From an uncultured Prevotellaceae bacterium (GTDB lineage Bacteria > Bacteroidota > Bacteroidia > Bacteroidales > Bacteroidaceae): a stretch of DNA of 32,119 nt. A program made the position numbers and the translations under genes. Below are positions 1 through 8,687 of the stretch, in pieces. The DNA is taken from the NCBI GenBank assembly GCA_947167455.1, contig CAMVIB010000029.1, forward strand, positions 1 through 32,119. Reading direction: 5' to 3'. The stretch's first letter is position 1. Every line of letters starts with the position of its first letter. The notes under the pieces are model-generated. The model was not told where the DNA came from. It worked only from the letters and a program-made list of their open reading frames with translations, and did no database searches.

Positions 1-160
1 CTGTGCTAAGGTTAATACTCGTGTTGCTGAACTCTGTGCTAAGGTTAATACTCGTTTTGCTGAACTCTGTGCTAAGGTTAATACTCGTGTTGCTGAACTC
101 TGTGCTAAGGTTAATACTCGTGTTGCTGAACTCTCTGCTAAGGTTAATACTCGTGTTGAT
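1..160. repeat. 33-bp tandem repeat array, cut by window edge
   Basis: Five consecutive copies of a 33-bp unit (core GCTAAGGTTAATACTCGTG) begin at 1, 34, 67, 100 and 133. The first four differ by at most one base; the fifth carries one early change and decays after about 160. The array runs off the left edge, so its copy number is unknown. Because 33 is a multiple of three, a plus frame (11-residue repeat LRLILVLLNSV) and a minus frame starting at 177 stay open, but neither has gene-like context. I treat it as non-coding. Confidence 0.9.
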
Positions 161-451
161 AATCCCGTTAAGCACATACCCCGACAGCGGTGAGAATCGG
201 AGGCTTGTCTGAACTTTTATGTTCACAATTGTGGTGATGTAACCCTGCGTCCCATCACTTTTTCTATTCTTTTTCCTAAAGGACTTTGCAGGCTCTGGCT
301 TTTTTGCCAATCAGCGACAAAAGTACGGCTATATTCCATAATGGCAAAACTTTTCTCATGCAAAAATACTAAAACATGTTGCATAACATATAAATGAAGG
401 GCTTTGTCATCACCTCTTGGGCTGCTTTTACGCTCGCTATAGAACTGGAAA
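161..451. other. Gene-free spacer between array and palindromic element
   Basis: I see no supportable gene, RNA or promoter here. Short overlapping open frames on both strands run through the adjacent palindromic element and have no family resemblance. The last eight bases (444-451, ACTGGAAA) are repeated on the far side of the element and may be a target-site duplication. Confidence 0.5.
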
Positions 452-711
452 AATGATTATCCGCAATCGTACCACAAAGACGCTGGAAGCGTCTCCTCTC
501 AATAACCGGGGGTGCGCAGTACCCCCGGATAGGGACAAAAAGGGGAACATCGACCCTGAAGGGGTCGCCCATTACGCTGTTCGGGCACTCTTTCAGAGTG
601 CTTGCCACTATAGCGCTTGTTATCCGGGGGTGCTCGCTACGCTCGTACCCTCGGTTATTGAGCGAAGACCGCGTTGCGGTCTCTTTGGTGGTATGATTGC
701 GGATAATCATT
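452..711. mobile_element. 260-bp palindromic MITE-like element with 8-bp flanking direct repeats
   Basis: The element starts AATGATTATCCGCAATC and ends with the reverse complement; the inverted ends extend about 28 bp with a few differences. It is flanked by ACTGGAAA at 444-451 and 712-719, as expected of a target-site duplication. Inside are ordered hairpins: 479-493 (GACGC/GCGTC), 506-528 (CCGGGGGT/ACCCCCGG), 551-567 (CGACCC/GGGTCG), 585-601 (GCACTCT/AGAGTGC), 624-654 (8-bp stem with one G-T pair) and 667-681 (GACCGC/GCGGTC). It encodes no transposase. A related end lies at 32061-32119. MITE is an inference from the structure; a structured-RNA repeat or bidirectional terminator is an alternative. 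Confidence 0.75.
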
Positions 712-954
712 ACTGGAAATGACTCCACTTGGAAAAGTCCTTGGAATTTCGTTAGCGCGCCCTTCGCTCGGCTCGAAGAGACGTTTGACACTCTTCCCTG
801 CCATCAATATGCCTGGCAATGCGGCTGCGTATCCGCTCCATGAGGGAACTTACCGACTTTCGGCGGTCATTGAACTTTCGGCGGGATATGAGATTTGGAA
901 TAGAGGTTTTTTATTGTATCTTCTTCTGACTTTTTGATTCAGCCAACGGGTGTA
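712..954. other. Gene-free spacer downstream of fucosidase gene
   Basis: No convincing gene or intrinsic terminator is visible between the palindromic element and the fucosidase stop codon. The only notable string is TTAGCGCGCCC near 752, which recurs in the spacer near 12000. Confidence 0.4.
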
Positions 955-2694
955 TCATTTTATTTCGATGTCACCATACCTCATACGTTCGCCAGCGGCC
1001 AGACGGTCGGCCTCGAAACGCAGTATGCGCACTTTGGCAGGCTTAAACTCTACTGTCTGCCAGATGGGATTGTTCACGATATTTGAGAACTCTCCAGAGG
1101 ACAGCTTTGTCCAATGCTGCCAGTCGTCAGAGCCCCACAGCGTGTAATGTGTGATAGTGCCATCGGGCGACTCTTGTGGTGGCAGATAATGGAATTCACT
1201 TATGGTCTGTTCGCTATCCCAATCTATCATCATCTGCTTAGGACTACTGAAGAAGATATGCAAAGACGATGATTTCTTCTCGCCGCTGTCAGGGGTGTCT
1301 GCGTTAAGTCGTGGAGCCAGATACGCTCCGACCCTTTTTATCACAGGTTCGCATTTGGCATCAACTACCGTGAGACGTAGTTTGCTTGCCGTAACGGTGG
1401 AAAAGCAGATGATACGACGATGGCCGATGGTGGTAAGTCCGTCGCCGTTTTCTACGAGCTCGTCCTTCAGCGGCAGCCATTGTCCGTCAACCATTGCTTC
1501 GAGTGCGAACTTCTTTACGCGCTGCCCCAAGGCTATGTCTTCTTCTACCAGAAAACGATTGAATGTCGTTGGGCGTTTGAAACTGATGGTTGTGACACGC
1601 CCGCTGTCGTCTATTTTTGCCGTTCTGGTAAGGTCGTCTCTGAACGCTTTGTCAATCATCTGTTTGAATGCTATGCCACGCAAGCTGTCGTTTGGGTGTA
1701 TGCGTCCGTTGGGAGCAATGGGGAAGTTCAGCAATAATGTAGAGTTGCGCCCCACGGATTTATAATAGGTGTCCATCAGTTTCGACAGGCTCTTTACATT
1801 TCCGTCCTCGGCTTTGTGATAGAACCACCCCGGACGTATGCTGGTGTTGGTCTCGCCCGGAACCCACGAGTCGCCATCCTCAAGTCCATAGTGCAACATG
1901 TGCCGGCTGACTTCACCGTCATGGTTAAGCAAGCTCCAGTTGGTTTCTCCAACCTGTCCTGCCTCAGTACCCACCCAGCGCAGGTCGCCTCTGTCGCTGC
2001 CGTCATTCCAAATAAGACACCGCGGTTGCAGTTCTCTTATCATACGATATGTTTCGGGCCATTCATAATACGTTGTGCGGTCTATCTTTCGCGTCTCGTT
2101 GGCACCGCCATACCAGCCGTCGCCACCGTTAGCGCCATCAAACCATACCTCGAAGATCTCGCCATAGTTCGTGAGTAGTTCGCGCAGCTGCTGACGGAAA
2201 TAGGTGACATACTCCGGGCGGCCGTATTGTGGATGATTCCTGTCCCACGGCGAAAGATACACGGCAAAGGCGAGTCCTTCTTCGCGGCAAGCATCTGCCA
2301 ACTCTCTGACCACATCACCATTGCCGTCTTTCCAAGGCGAGTTCTTCACGCTATACGATGTGTAAGCCGACGGCCACATGCAGAAGCCGCAATGGTGTTT
2401 TGCCGTAAAGATTACACCTCTCATGCCAGCCTGCTTGCAAACACGTACCCATTGCTTACAGTCCAGGTTGCTCGGATTGAACAGTTGAGGCGATTCATTG
2501 CCGAATCCCCATTCCTGATCGGTATAGGTGTTGAGCGAGTAATGAATGAAGGCATACATCTCCATGTCCTGCCATCGCAACTGGTTCTGTGTAGGTACTG
2601 GTCCACAAGGAATATCATTCCGCACCTGGGCATAGGTCTGAATCACCAGCAACGCCATGAGTGTAACGAGGGCAATGTTTCTGAATTGTCTCAT
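955..2694 (-). CDS. GH29 alpha-L-fucosidase with C-terminal F5/8-type domain
   Basis: A predicted secreted exo-enzyme that removes alpha-linked L-fucose from glycans. It has an N-terminal signal peptide (MRQFRNIALVTLMALL, cleavage after about TYAQ), then a GH29 barrel. Family signatures include HYSLNTYTDQEWGFG, a KHHCGF segment and VWFDGANG, whose Asp (about residue 186) is the expected nucleophile. The last 130 or so residues look like a discoidin/F5-8-type carbohydrate-binding fold. I chose the ATG at 2694 because a longer frame opening at 2733 would start upstream of the TATATTTG -7 box at 2721-2728, and 2694 begins an ordinary signal peptide. It is divergent from the lyase/GH2 operon. The motifs recall the GH29 subfamily acting on alpha-1,3/1,4-fucose, but linkage cannot be settled by eye. 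Confidence 0.9.
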   Translation of the reverse strand: MRQFRNIALVTLMALLVIQTYAQVRNDIPCGPVPTQNQLRWQDMEMYAFIHYSLNTYTDQEWGFGNESPQLFNPSNLDCKQWVRVCKQAGMRGVIFTAKHHCGFCMWPSAYTSYSVKNSPWKDGNGDVVRELADACREEGLAFAVYLSPWDRNHPQYGRPEYVTYFRQQLRELLTNYGEIFEVWFDGANGGDGWYGGANETRKIDRTTYYEWPETYRMIRELQPRCLIWNDGSDRGDLRWVGTEAGQVGETNWSLLNHDGEVSRHMLHYGLEDGDSWVPGETNTSIRPGWFYHKAEDGNVKSLSKLMDTYYKSVGRNSTLLLNFPIAPNGRIHPNDSLRGIAFKQMIDKAFRDDLTRTAKIDDSGRVTTISFKRPTTFNRFLVEEDIALGQRVKKFALEAMVDGQWLPLKDELVENGDGLTTIGHRRIICFSTVTASKLRLTVVDAKCEPVIKRVGAYLAPRLNADTPDSGEKKSSSLHIFFSSPKQMMIDWDSEQTISEFHYLPPQESPDGTITHYTLWGSDDWQHWTKLSSGEFSNIVNNPIWQTVEFKPAKVRILRFEADRLAAGERMRYGDIEIK

Positions 2695-2720
2695 TGTCTT
2701 TTCTTTTCGTGATTCGGCTA

Positions 2721-2728
2721 CAAATATA
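2721..2728 (-). promoter_or_regulatory. -7 box of fucosidase promoter
   Basis: On the minus strand this reads TATATTTG, a match to the Bacteroidetes -7 consensus TAnnTTTG, and lies 26 nt before the chosen ATG. No clear TTTG -33 box is present at the right distance, so the promoter may be weak or activator-dependent. Confidence 0.55.
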
Positions 2729-2873
2729 CACATCTTTTGTTTATTGCATATCTTTTGCCGTCAATAATTATGATTTGTTAAGATTCTGTCAATGACTACG
2801 TAAAAGGACACATACTACAAAAGGTATAACCACAAAGGTGTACTGTCGAAACAAAATAGGTGCATACATCATT

Positions 2874-2903
2874 CCATGACCATCGAATAATAATTTGTCA
2901 TGG
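2874..2903. promoter_or_regulatory. Dyad between divergent CAZyme genes (possible operator)
   Basis: CCATGAC at 2874-2880 and GTCATGG at 2897-2903 form a perfect 7-bp inverted repeat with a 16-nt spacer, inside the 336-bp divergent intergenic region (2695-3030). It lies about 65 bp upstream of the lyase -33 box, a suitable place for a regulator. No T-tract follows, so it is not an intrinsic terminator. The rest of the region is AT-rich with nothing else identified. Confidence 0.35.
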
Positions 2904-2968
2904 TGTAACGTATATACACATACATTATGTTAAATTAGAAGACCACATATAATAAATATGACATAAAG

Positions 2969-3000
2969 TTTGCTGGATTCAAGCGAATGTCCTACCTTTG
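2969..3000 (+). promoter_or_regulatory. Bacteroidetes-type promoter of lyase/GH2/nudC operon
   Basis: TTTG at 2969-2972 and TACCTTTG at 2993-3000 are separated by 20 nt, closely matching TTTG-N19-TAnnTTTG. Transcription should start near 3007, leaving a leader of about 25 nt before the ATG at 3031. An in-frame TTG at 2998 lies inside the -7 box and cannot be the real start. Confidence 0.75.
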
Positions 3001-3030
3001 CACATGCAATACAATCATCACTCAGACATA

Positions 3031-5571
3031 ATGAAGAGATTAACGACCCACCTTTTTGCGCTCATCGTGGCATCTGTCATGCCCGTTGCGGCACAGACAG
3101 ACCGTGGCTTCGTGCACCCCGGCGGCTTGCACACTCAGGCCGATTTCGACCGTGTGAAGGCTCAGCTTGCCGCCGGCAATCCCAAGGTGAAGGCTGCCTA
3201 TCAGGTGCTCACCAGTGCCGCCTATTCGCAGTCTTCCACCCAGACATACCCCGTTGAGACCATCGTGCGTGGTGGCGGCAATGGCGAGAACTACATCAAT
3301 GCCTGTCGTGGCGCCACCATGGCCTACCAGAATGCCTTGCGATGGAAGATCAGCGGCACGGTGGCTAATGCCAAGGCCGCAGTACGCATTCTCATGGCCT
3401 GGGCCAATACCACGAAAGCCATCGGCGGCAACAGCAACTACGCCCTCGCTGCAGGACTCTATGGCTACCAGTTCGCCCAAGCCGCCGAGCTCATGCGCGA
3501 CTACGAGGGCTGGAGTCGCGAGGATTTCCACACGTTCCAGCGCTGGATGCTCGACGTGTGGTACCCCTCGGCACTGGGCTTCCTGCGTGGGCGCAATGGC
3601 ACGTGGGAGAATGTCGGCAAGTGGTGGCAGGCACCGGGTCACTACTGGAGCAACTGGGGTTTGTGCAACGCGCTGTGCCTCGTCTCTATAGGAGTGCTGT
3701 GCGACGATGTCTTTATCTATAATCAGGGCATGTCCTACTTCAAGTACGACCAGGTGGGCACGTTCCGCGAGAAGCGCGCTGAAGTACCCATCAAGAACGA
3801 CGGCCTGACGGAGTTCCTTGGCAATCTCGTAGTCACGACATCGCAGATGGAAGGTGCCAAGTTCACCACGGGCAATGGCGCTGAAGTCGAGGTGGGTGGC
3901 TATGGTGAGCTTGGCCAGATGAACGAGAGCGGTCGCGACACGGGACATTCTGCCATGGCACTTGGCCTTGCAGTGGATCTGGCCAAGGTGGGGTGGAATC
4001 AGGGCGATGATCTCTTTGCCTACATGAATCACCGTCTGGCAGCCGGCATCGAGTACATTGCCGCACAGACACTGGGCGTGGAAGGTCTGCCCTGGGTAAA
4101 CTACCAGTATGGCCAGAGCGGTTTCTATTACACTGACTACCGCGCCTATGTGATGGAGGGACCCGCTTTGGGAGCACAGAACCGTCCGTATTGGGGCTCT
4201 GTCATCGGCATATACGAAGGCGTGAAAGGTGTTCGCATGCCTTTCGCCGAGAAAGCCTATGAGAACATGGGCATCGACGGTGGCGGTGCCGGCGGCACGA
4301 GCGGCGGTTATGACCATCTGGGCTACAGCGTGCTGATGAACACGCGTGACGAGCAGCTATGCCCTGCCGAACGCATCCCTACCGAGTTGTCGCCAAAGAT
4401 GGAATATCTTGGCTCGGTGACGGTGAACCTCATTCCTTCGTTGGCACAAGAGAAGACACGCAAACTCGTGGTAGGCAGAGTCATAAGCCATAACGAGTTG
4501 GGCGGGCTGGTGAACACATTCGCCAGGAACAACAACACCTGCGTGCCAGCGGGACAGTCGCTGAAGCTCATGCCACAGCTGCCCGAGGGCGAGGAAGACA
4601 CAGGCCTCTGGCAGTGGAACACGGGACAGACCTCTCGCGAAATCACTGTCGTGGCCGACCGCAGCTATATCTACCGCGTGACATATACCAACAAAAACGG
4701 GGTGGAGAGTCAGCAATGCTTCCCTATCGCCGTTGCGGGCGACTGCACCCCCGACCGTCTCACGCCAAGCATCACCGTGGGCGGCACTATGCGCGAGACG
4801 GCTTCGGCTGTCGTGGAGCCTAATAGCAGCGTTACCCTCAGCGTACGCCCCTCGGCAGGGTGGGGCACCTTCAAGTGGAATACCAATGCCACCACGGAGA
4901 CACTCACCAAGACGGTGAAGAAGGACACGACCTTCATCCTGCAGTTCAAAAATCAAGGTGGAGCCGTTACGGAACAGGTCTTCGAGCTTTTCGTGAAGCC
5001 TACGGAGGCTTTTTCCATAGTGCCTGGCGATTATCTCGTGCGGCATTTCACCTCAAACACCTATATGACGGCCACTGGACGCAACAAGACCGTGACTTTC
5101 GCACCTCGCGACGAGGCCAGTGCATCGCAGCTCTGGCGTATAGAAGCCGATGATGCCGGGCACTATTGCTTCATCAGCCTGGCTGACGAAGACAGCCTGC
5201 GTCTCAACGGTTTAGGACGTACCATCGTATCGGCGGCATCGTTCCTTTTCGGCATTGACAAAGCCACAGGTTCCGACCGCATAGCTTTCTACACAGGCAC
5301 CTCAGCGGCTACTTCCAGGTACTGGGACGTGAACGCTGATGCGTCATTCAACACCTCTGCTGCCACAACGCTATCTGGTTTCCCCTTCTTGCTGATACCT
5401 GTTCAGACGACAGTCGGCATCGAAAAGATAGACGACAGGAAGCCACACAGCACCCCGGCTGACGACAGTTGCCACGACCTGAGCGGCCGTAAGGTCGGAA
5501 ATAGCAAGACATCGCGCGGTACGATGCCCCGCGGCATCTACATCGTCAACGGCAGAAAGGTTGCGCTCTAA
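3031..5571 (+). CDS. Secreted polysaccharide lyase, alginate-lyase superfamily (PL38-like)
   Basis: A predicted extracellular or periplasmic lyase cleaving a uronate-containing polysaccharide by beta-elimination. The 846-residue protein has a signal peptide (MKRLTTHLFALIVASVMPVAAQ), an alpha/alpha-barrel lyase domain to about residue 430 with HPGGLHTQADFDRVK near its start, NVGKWWQAPGHYWSNWG, and NESGRDTGH (298-306; His306 is a likely active-site residue). Two Ig-like segments follow (WQWNTGQTS and FKWNTNATT repeats), then a region resembling a carbohydrate-binding module (YLVRHFTSNTYMTA). The C-terminus (LSGRKV ... PRGIYIVNGRKVAL) is a tail common on Prevotella secreted proteins. The PL38-like assignment is from recalled motifs; substrate is unknown. 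First gene of an operon with GH2 and nudC. Confidence 0.8.
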   Translation: MKRLTTHLFALIVASVMPVAAQTDRGFVHPGGLHTQADFDRVKAQLAAGNPKVKAAYQVLTSAAYSQSSTQTYPVETIVRGGGNGENYINACRGATMAYQNALRWKISGTVANAKAAVRILMAWANTTKAIGGNSNYALAAGLYGYQFAQAAELMRDYEGWSREDFHTFQRWMLDVWYPSALGFLRGRNGTWENVGKWWQAPGHYWSNWGLCNALCLVSIGVLCDDVFIYNQGMSYFKYDQVGTFREKRAEVPIKNDGLTEFLGNLVVTTSQMEGAKFTTGNGAEVEVGGYGELGQMNESGRDTGHSAMALGLAVDLAKVGWNQGDDLFAYMNHRLAAGIEYIAAQTLGVEGLPWVNYQYGQSGFYYTDYRAYVMEGPALGAQNRPYWGSVIGIYEGVKGVRMPFAEKAYENMGIDGGGAGGTSGGYDHLGYSVLMNTRDEQLCPAERIPTELSPKMEYLGSVTVNLIPSLAQEKTRKLVVGRVISHNELGGLVNTFARNNNTCVPAGQSLKLMPQLPEGEEDTGLWQWNTGQTSREITVVADRSYIYRVTYTNKNGVESQQCFPIAVAGDCTPDRLTPSITVGGTMRETASAVVEPNSSVTLSVRPSAGWGTFKWNTNATTETLTKTVKKDTTFILQFKNQGGAVTEQVFELFVKPTEAFSIVPGDYLVRHFTSNTYMTATGRNKTVTFAPRDEASASQLWRIEADDAGHYCFISLADEDSLRLNGLGRTIVSAASFLFGIDKATGSDRIAFYTGTSAATSRYWDVNADASFNTSAATTLSGFPFLLIPVQTTVGIEKIDDRKPHSTPADDSCHDLSGRKVGNSKTSRGTMPRGIYIVNGRKVAL

Positions 5572-5627
5572 TGAGTGGTGCCCTATTTATCACTTTCAAG
5601 TTTTTTTTTTTTATAAGAATATAACCC

Positions 5628-8600
5628 ATGAGAAAACTCTTCTTCTCACTGCTATTCCTCGTCGCTGTGACGGCCACTGCGCGTCAGCGCCTCTGTTTCA
5701 ATGCCGACTGGCGGCTACAGGTCGGTGACCGTGCCGAGGCTGCAATGCCTGAGTTCGATGACAGCAAGTGGCGGCAAGTGACGTTGCCCTACGCCTTCAA
5801 CGGCGACGAGGCATTCCGTAGAGACATTGTGGAGCTCACCGACACCATCTGTTGGTATCGTAAGTCATTCTTACTCACTGAGGCCGACGTTAGCGGTAAG
5901 GTCTTCGTGGAGTTTGAGGGTGCACGTCAGGGTGCCGATGTCTGGCTCAACGGGCATCACCTCGGCTTCTCTGACAATGGGGTAATGGCCTTCGGCTTCG
6001 ACCTGACGCCGTATGTCAGGGAGGGCGAGAACGTGCTTGCCGTGCGCTGCGATAACAGCTGGACTTACCGCGACCGCGAGCTCAATAGCCGCTATCAGTG
6101 GAACGACCGCAACTTCAATGCCAACTATGGCGGTTTGCCGAAGAACGTATGGTTGCACATCACCGGCAAGCTCTATCAGACATTGCCCATTTATTCTAAC
6201 CTCGGCACGACAGGCACCTATGTCTATGCTACGGATTTTGACATTCCCGGTCACAAAGCCGTAATTCATGTGGAGAGTCAGGTGAAGAACGATGATGCAA
6301 AGGCGCGTTCGTTCTTCCTGAACGTTGTGGTGAAAGATGCTGAGGGCAATAAGATAGTATGTTTCAACGGCAATGAGCGACTAACCTTACAGCCCGGGGA
6401 GAGCATGACAGCAAAGGCCGAGAAGGAAGTACAAGGGCTGCACTTCTGGTCGTGGGGCTACGGCTATCTCTATACTGTAGAGACCTTTCTGAGTGAGAGT
6501 CTGGAAACGGCCGCGGCTGCCTACGACCGGGTTGTCACCCGCACGGGTTTCCGCAAGACGCGCTTTGGCGATGGCAAGATATGGCTCAACGACCGCGTTA
6601 TGATGGTGCATGGCTATGCCCAGCGCACCAGCAATGAGTGGCCTGGCGTCGGCATCAGTGTGCCGGCATGGCTCAGCGACTACAGCAACGACCTCATGGT
6701 GAAGTCTGGCGGCAACATGGTGCGATGGATGCATGTCACGCCGTGGAAGCAGGACATTGAGTCGTGCGACCGCGTAGGCCTGCCACAAGCCATGCCTGCC
6801 GGCGATTCGGAAAAGGATGTCGAGGGTGCCCGCTGGCAACAGCGCACGGCCCTCATGCGCGATGCCATCATCTACAACCGCAACAACCCGAGCATACTCT
6901 TCTACGAGAGTGGCAACGAGAGCATCAGCCGCGATCACATGCTACAGATGAAGGCCATTCGCGACCAATACGACCCTCACGGCGGCCGCGCCATTGGCAG
7001 CCGTGAGATGCTCGATATTGACGAGGCGGAGTATGGCGGCGAGATGCTGTATATCAATAAGTCTAAGAAGCACCCCATGTGGGCCATGGAGTATTGTCGC
7101 GACGAGGGTCTGCGAAAGTACTGGGACCAATGGAGCTACCCCTACCACCGCGAGGGCGAAGGCCCGCTCTATCGCGGCAAGCCCGCCACGGAGTATAATC
7201 ACAACATGGATCAATTTGCCGTCGAGATGGTGCGGCGCTGGTACGACTACTGGCTTGAGCGCCCCGGTACGGCAACACGCGTGTCGTCGGGTGGCGTGAA
7301 GATTGTCTTCTCAGACACCAACACCCACCATCGCGGAGAGTCGAACTACCGCACGAGCGGTGTCACCGACGCCATGCGTATCCCGAAAGACGCCTTCTAC
7401 GCTCATCAGGTGATGTGGAACGGATGGGTGGAGCCAGAGCGTGCGCAGACCTATATCATAGGCCACTGGAACTATGATGAAGCCCCCTCGGCCGAGAGTG
7501 GCGAGGGTGGCGTGAAGCCTGTGGAGAAGCCCGTTTACGTCGTCTCCACGGCCGACGAGGTAGAGCTCTTCATCAATGGCCGCTCGCTGGGGAAAGGCAG
7601 GCAGATGTATCGTTACCTCTTTATCTTCGACAAGGTGACTTTCGAGCCGGGAAGGCTTGAGGCCGTGGCCTCCGATGGCAGCCGATATCACTTGGACACT
7701 GCGGGCAGGCCCTGCCAGCTGCGTCTCAAGGCCGTGACCAATCCCTGCGGGACGAAGGCCGACGGTGCCGACATGGTGCTCTATGAGGTGGAAGTCGTTG
7801 ACAGCGAAGGCCGTCGTTGTCCGCTTGCCAATACCACCATCGACTTCCAGCTTTCGGGCGAGGCACAGTGGATAGGCGGCATTGCCACACGCAACGACCA
7901 GAGTATGATGCAGCCCGATGACAACCGCCCCGAGGGGCTGCTCGATGCCGCCGCAACCAAGAACGTGTCCGACAACTTCGTCGGTGCCATGTCGCTACCT
8001 GTGGAGTGCGGAGTGAATCGTGTGCTCGTGCGCACGACGACGACCCCAGGCACCATCACTCTGACAGCATCAGCCCAAGGCCTGAAACCTGTTGCCATAG
8101 ACATACAGAGCGAGCCTGTGTCGGCCCCCTCAGACAGCAACCACCTTGCCTGCCGTCTCGACAGGGGTGAGACACCACTCACGCCATCGTATGTCGAGGC
8201 AGCACGCAGCATACCGATAGCTTCAGCCACCGCAGGCCACGATGCCGACAATGCCGCTTTGAGTTACGATGACAATGAGCTCTCTGAGTGGAAGAACGAC
8301 GGACGACTCTCCACGGCATGGATAAGTTATCGTCTGAAAGAGAAAGCTGCCATCGACGACATCTGCATCAAGCTCACCGGCTGGCGTCTGCGCAGCTACC
8401 CTCTCGAGATATATGCCGGCAAGCAACTCATCTGGAGCGGAGAAACGGAGCGCAGTCTCGGCTACATACACCTCACACCGACACGCCGCGTCAAGACGCG
8501 TGACATCACCATCCGTCTCAAGGGTGCCGGCAAGGACGAGGATGCCTTCGGCGGTATCGTTGAGGTGGCCGAGCCGGCAGCAGGCGAGCTTGACCTCTTC

Positions 8601-8687
8601 AAGGCTGCCAACGGCGCAGCAACCAACAGTGAGCTTCGCATAGTGGAGATAGAGTTCCTCACTAAACTGAAACAGAAAAAGCCATGA
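5628..8687 (+). CDS. GH2 family glycoside hydrolase
   Basis: A predicted secreted exo-glycosidase of the beta-galactosidase/beta-glucuronidase family. The 1019-residue protein has a signal peptide (MRKLFFSLLFLVAVTATA), the GH2 jelly-roll domain (FEGARQGADVWLNGHHLG), an Ig-like domain, and a TIM barrel with YESGNES (Glu431, expected acid/base) and WAMEY (Glu488, expected nucleophile). Further Ig-like domains follow, and residues about 870-1000 resemble an F5/8-type binding domain. It starts 56 nt after the lyase stop, across a T-rich stretch, so cotranscription is likely. Products of the neighbouring lyase would be plausible substrates. GH2 covers several sugars, and I cannot separate galactosidase from glucuronidase or galacturonidase activity. 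Confidence 0.88.
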   Translation: MRKLFFSLLFLVAVTATARQRLCFNADWRLQVGDRAEAAMPEFDDSKWRQVTLPYAFNGDEAFRRDIVELTDTICWYRKSFLLTEADVSGKVFVEFEGARQGADVWLNGHHLGFSDNGVMAFGFDLTPYVREGENVLAVRCDNSWTYRDRELNSRYQWNDRNFNANYGGLPKNVWLHITGKLYQTLPIYSNLGTTGTYVYATDFDIPGHKAVIHVESQVKNDDAKARSFFLNVVVKDAEGNKIVCFNGNERLTLQPGESMTAKAEKEVQGLHFWSWGYGYLYTVETFLSESLETAAAAYDRVVTRTGFRKTRFGDGKIWLNDRVMMVHGYAQRTSNEWPGVGISVPAWLSDYSNDLMVKSGGNMVRWMHVTPWKQDIESCDRVGLPQAMPAGDSEKDVEGARWQQRTALMRDAIIYNRNNPSILFYESGNESISRDHMLQMKAIRDQYDPHGGRAIGSREMLDIDEAEYGGEMLYINKSKKHPMWAMEYCRDEGLRKYWDQWSYPYHREGEGPLYRGKPATEYNHNMDQFAVEMVRRWYDYWLERPGTATRVSSGGVKIVFSDTNTHHRGESNYRTSGVTDAMRIPKDAFYAHQVMWNGWVEPERAQTYIIGHWNYDEAPSAESGEGGVKPVEKPVYVVSTADEVELFINGRSLGKGRQMYRYLFIFDKVTFEPGRLEAVASDGSRYHLDTAGRPCQLRLKAVTNPCGTKADGADMVLYEVEVVDSEGRRCPLANTTIDFQLSGEAQWIGGIATRNDQSMMQPDDNRPEGLLDAAATKNVSDNFVGAMSLPVECGVNRVLVRTTTTPGTITLTASAQGLKPVAIDIQSEPVSAPSDSNHLACRLDRGETPLTPSYVEAARSIPIASATAGHDADNAALSYDDNELSEWKNDGRLSTAWISYRLKEKAAIDDICIKLTGWRLRSYPLEIYAGKQLIWSGETERSLGYIHLTPTRRVKTRDITIRLKGAGKDEDAFGGIVEVAEPAAGELDLFKAANGAATNSELRIVEIEFLTKLKQKKP

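Noticed and set aside
369..791. Minus-strand gene of about 140 residues across the palindromic element
   Set aside because: It is made largely of the element's inverted repeats and has no recognisable domain.
2998..3030. Earlier TTG start for the lyase
   Set aside because: The TTG is part of the TACCTTTG -7 box, so it would not be in the transcript; the ATG at 3031 begins a clean signal peptide.
3040..4317. Long open frame (425 codons) on the minus strand inside the lyase gene
   Set aside because: The plus-strand lyase has clear motifs, signal peptide and promoter; the antisense frame is a shadow caused by codon bias.
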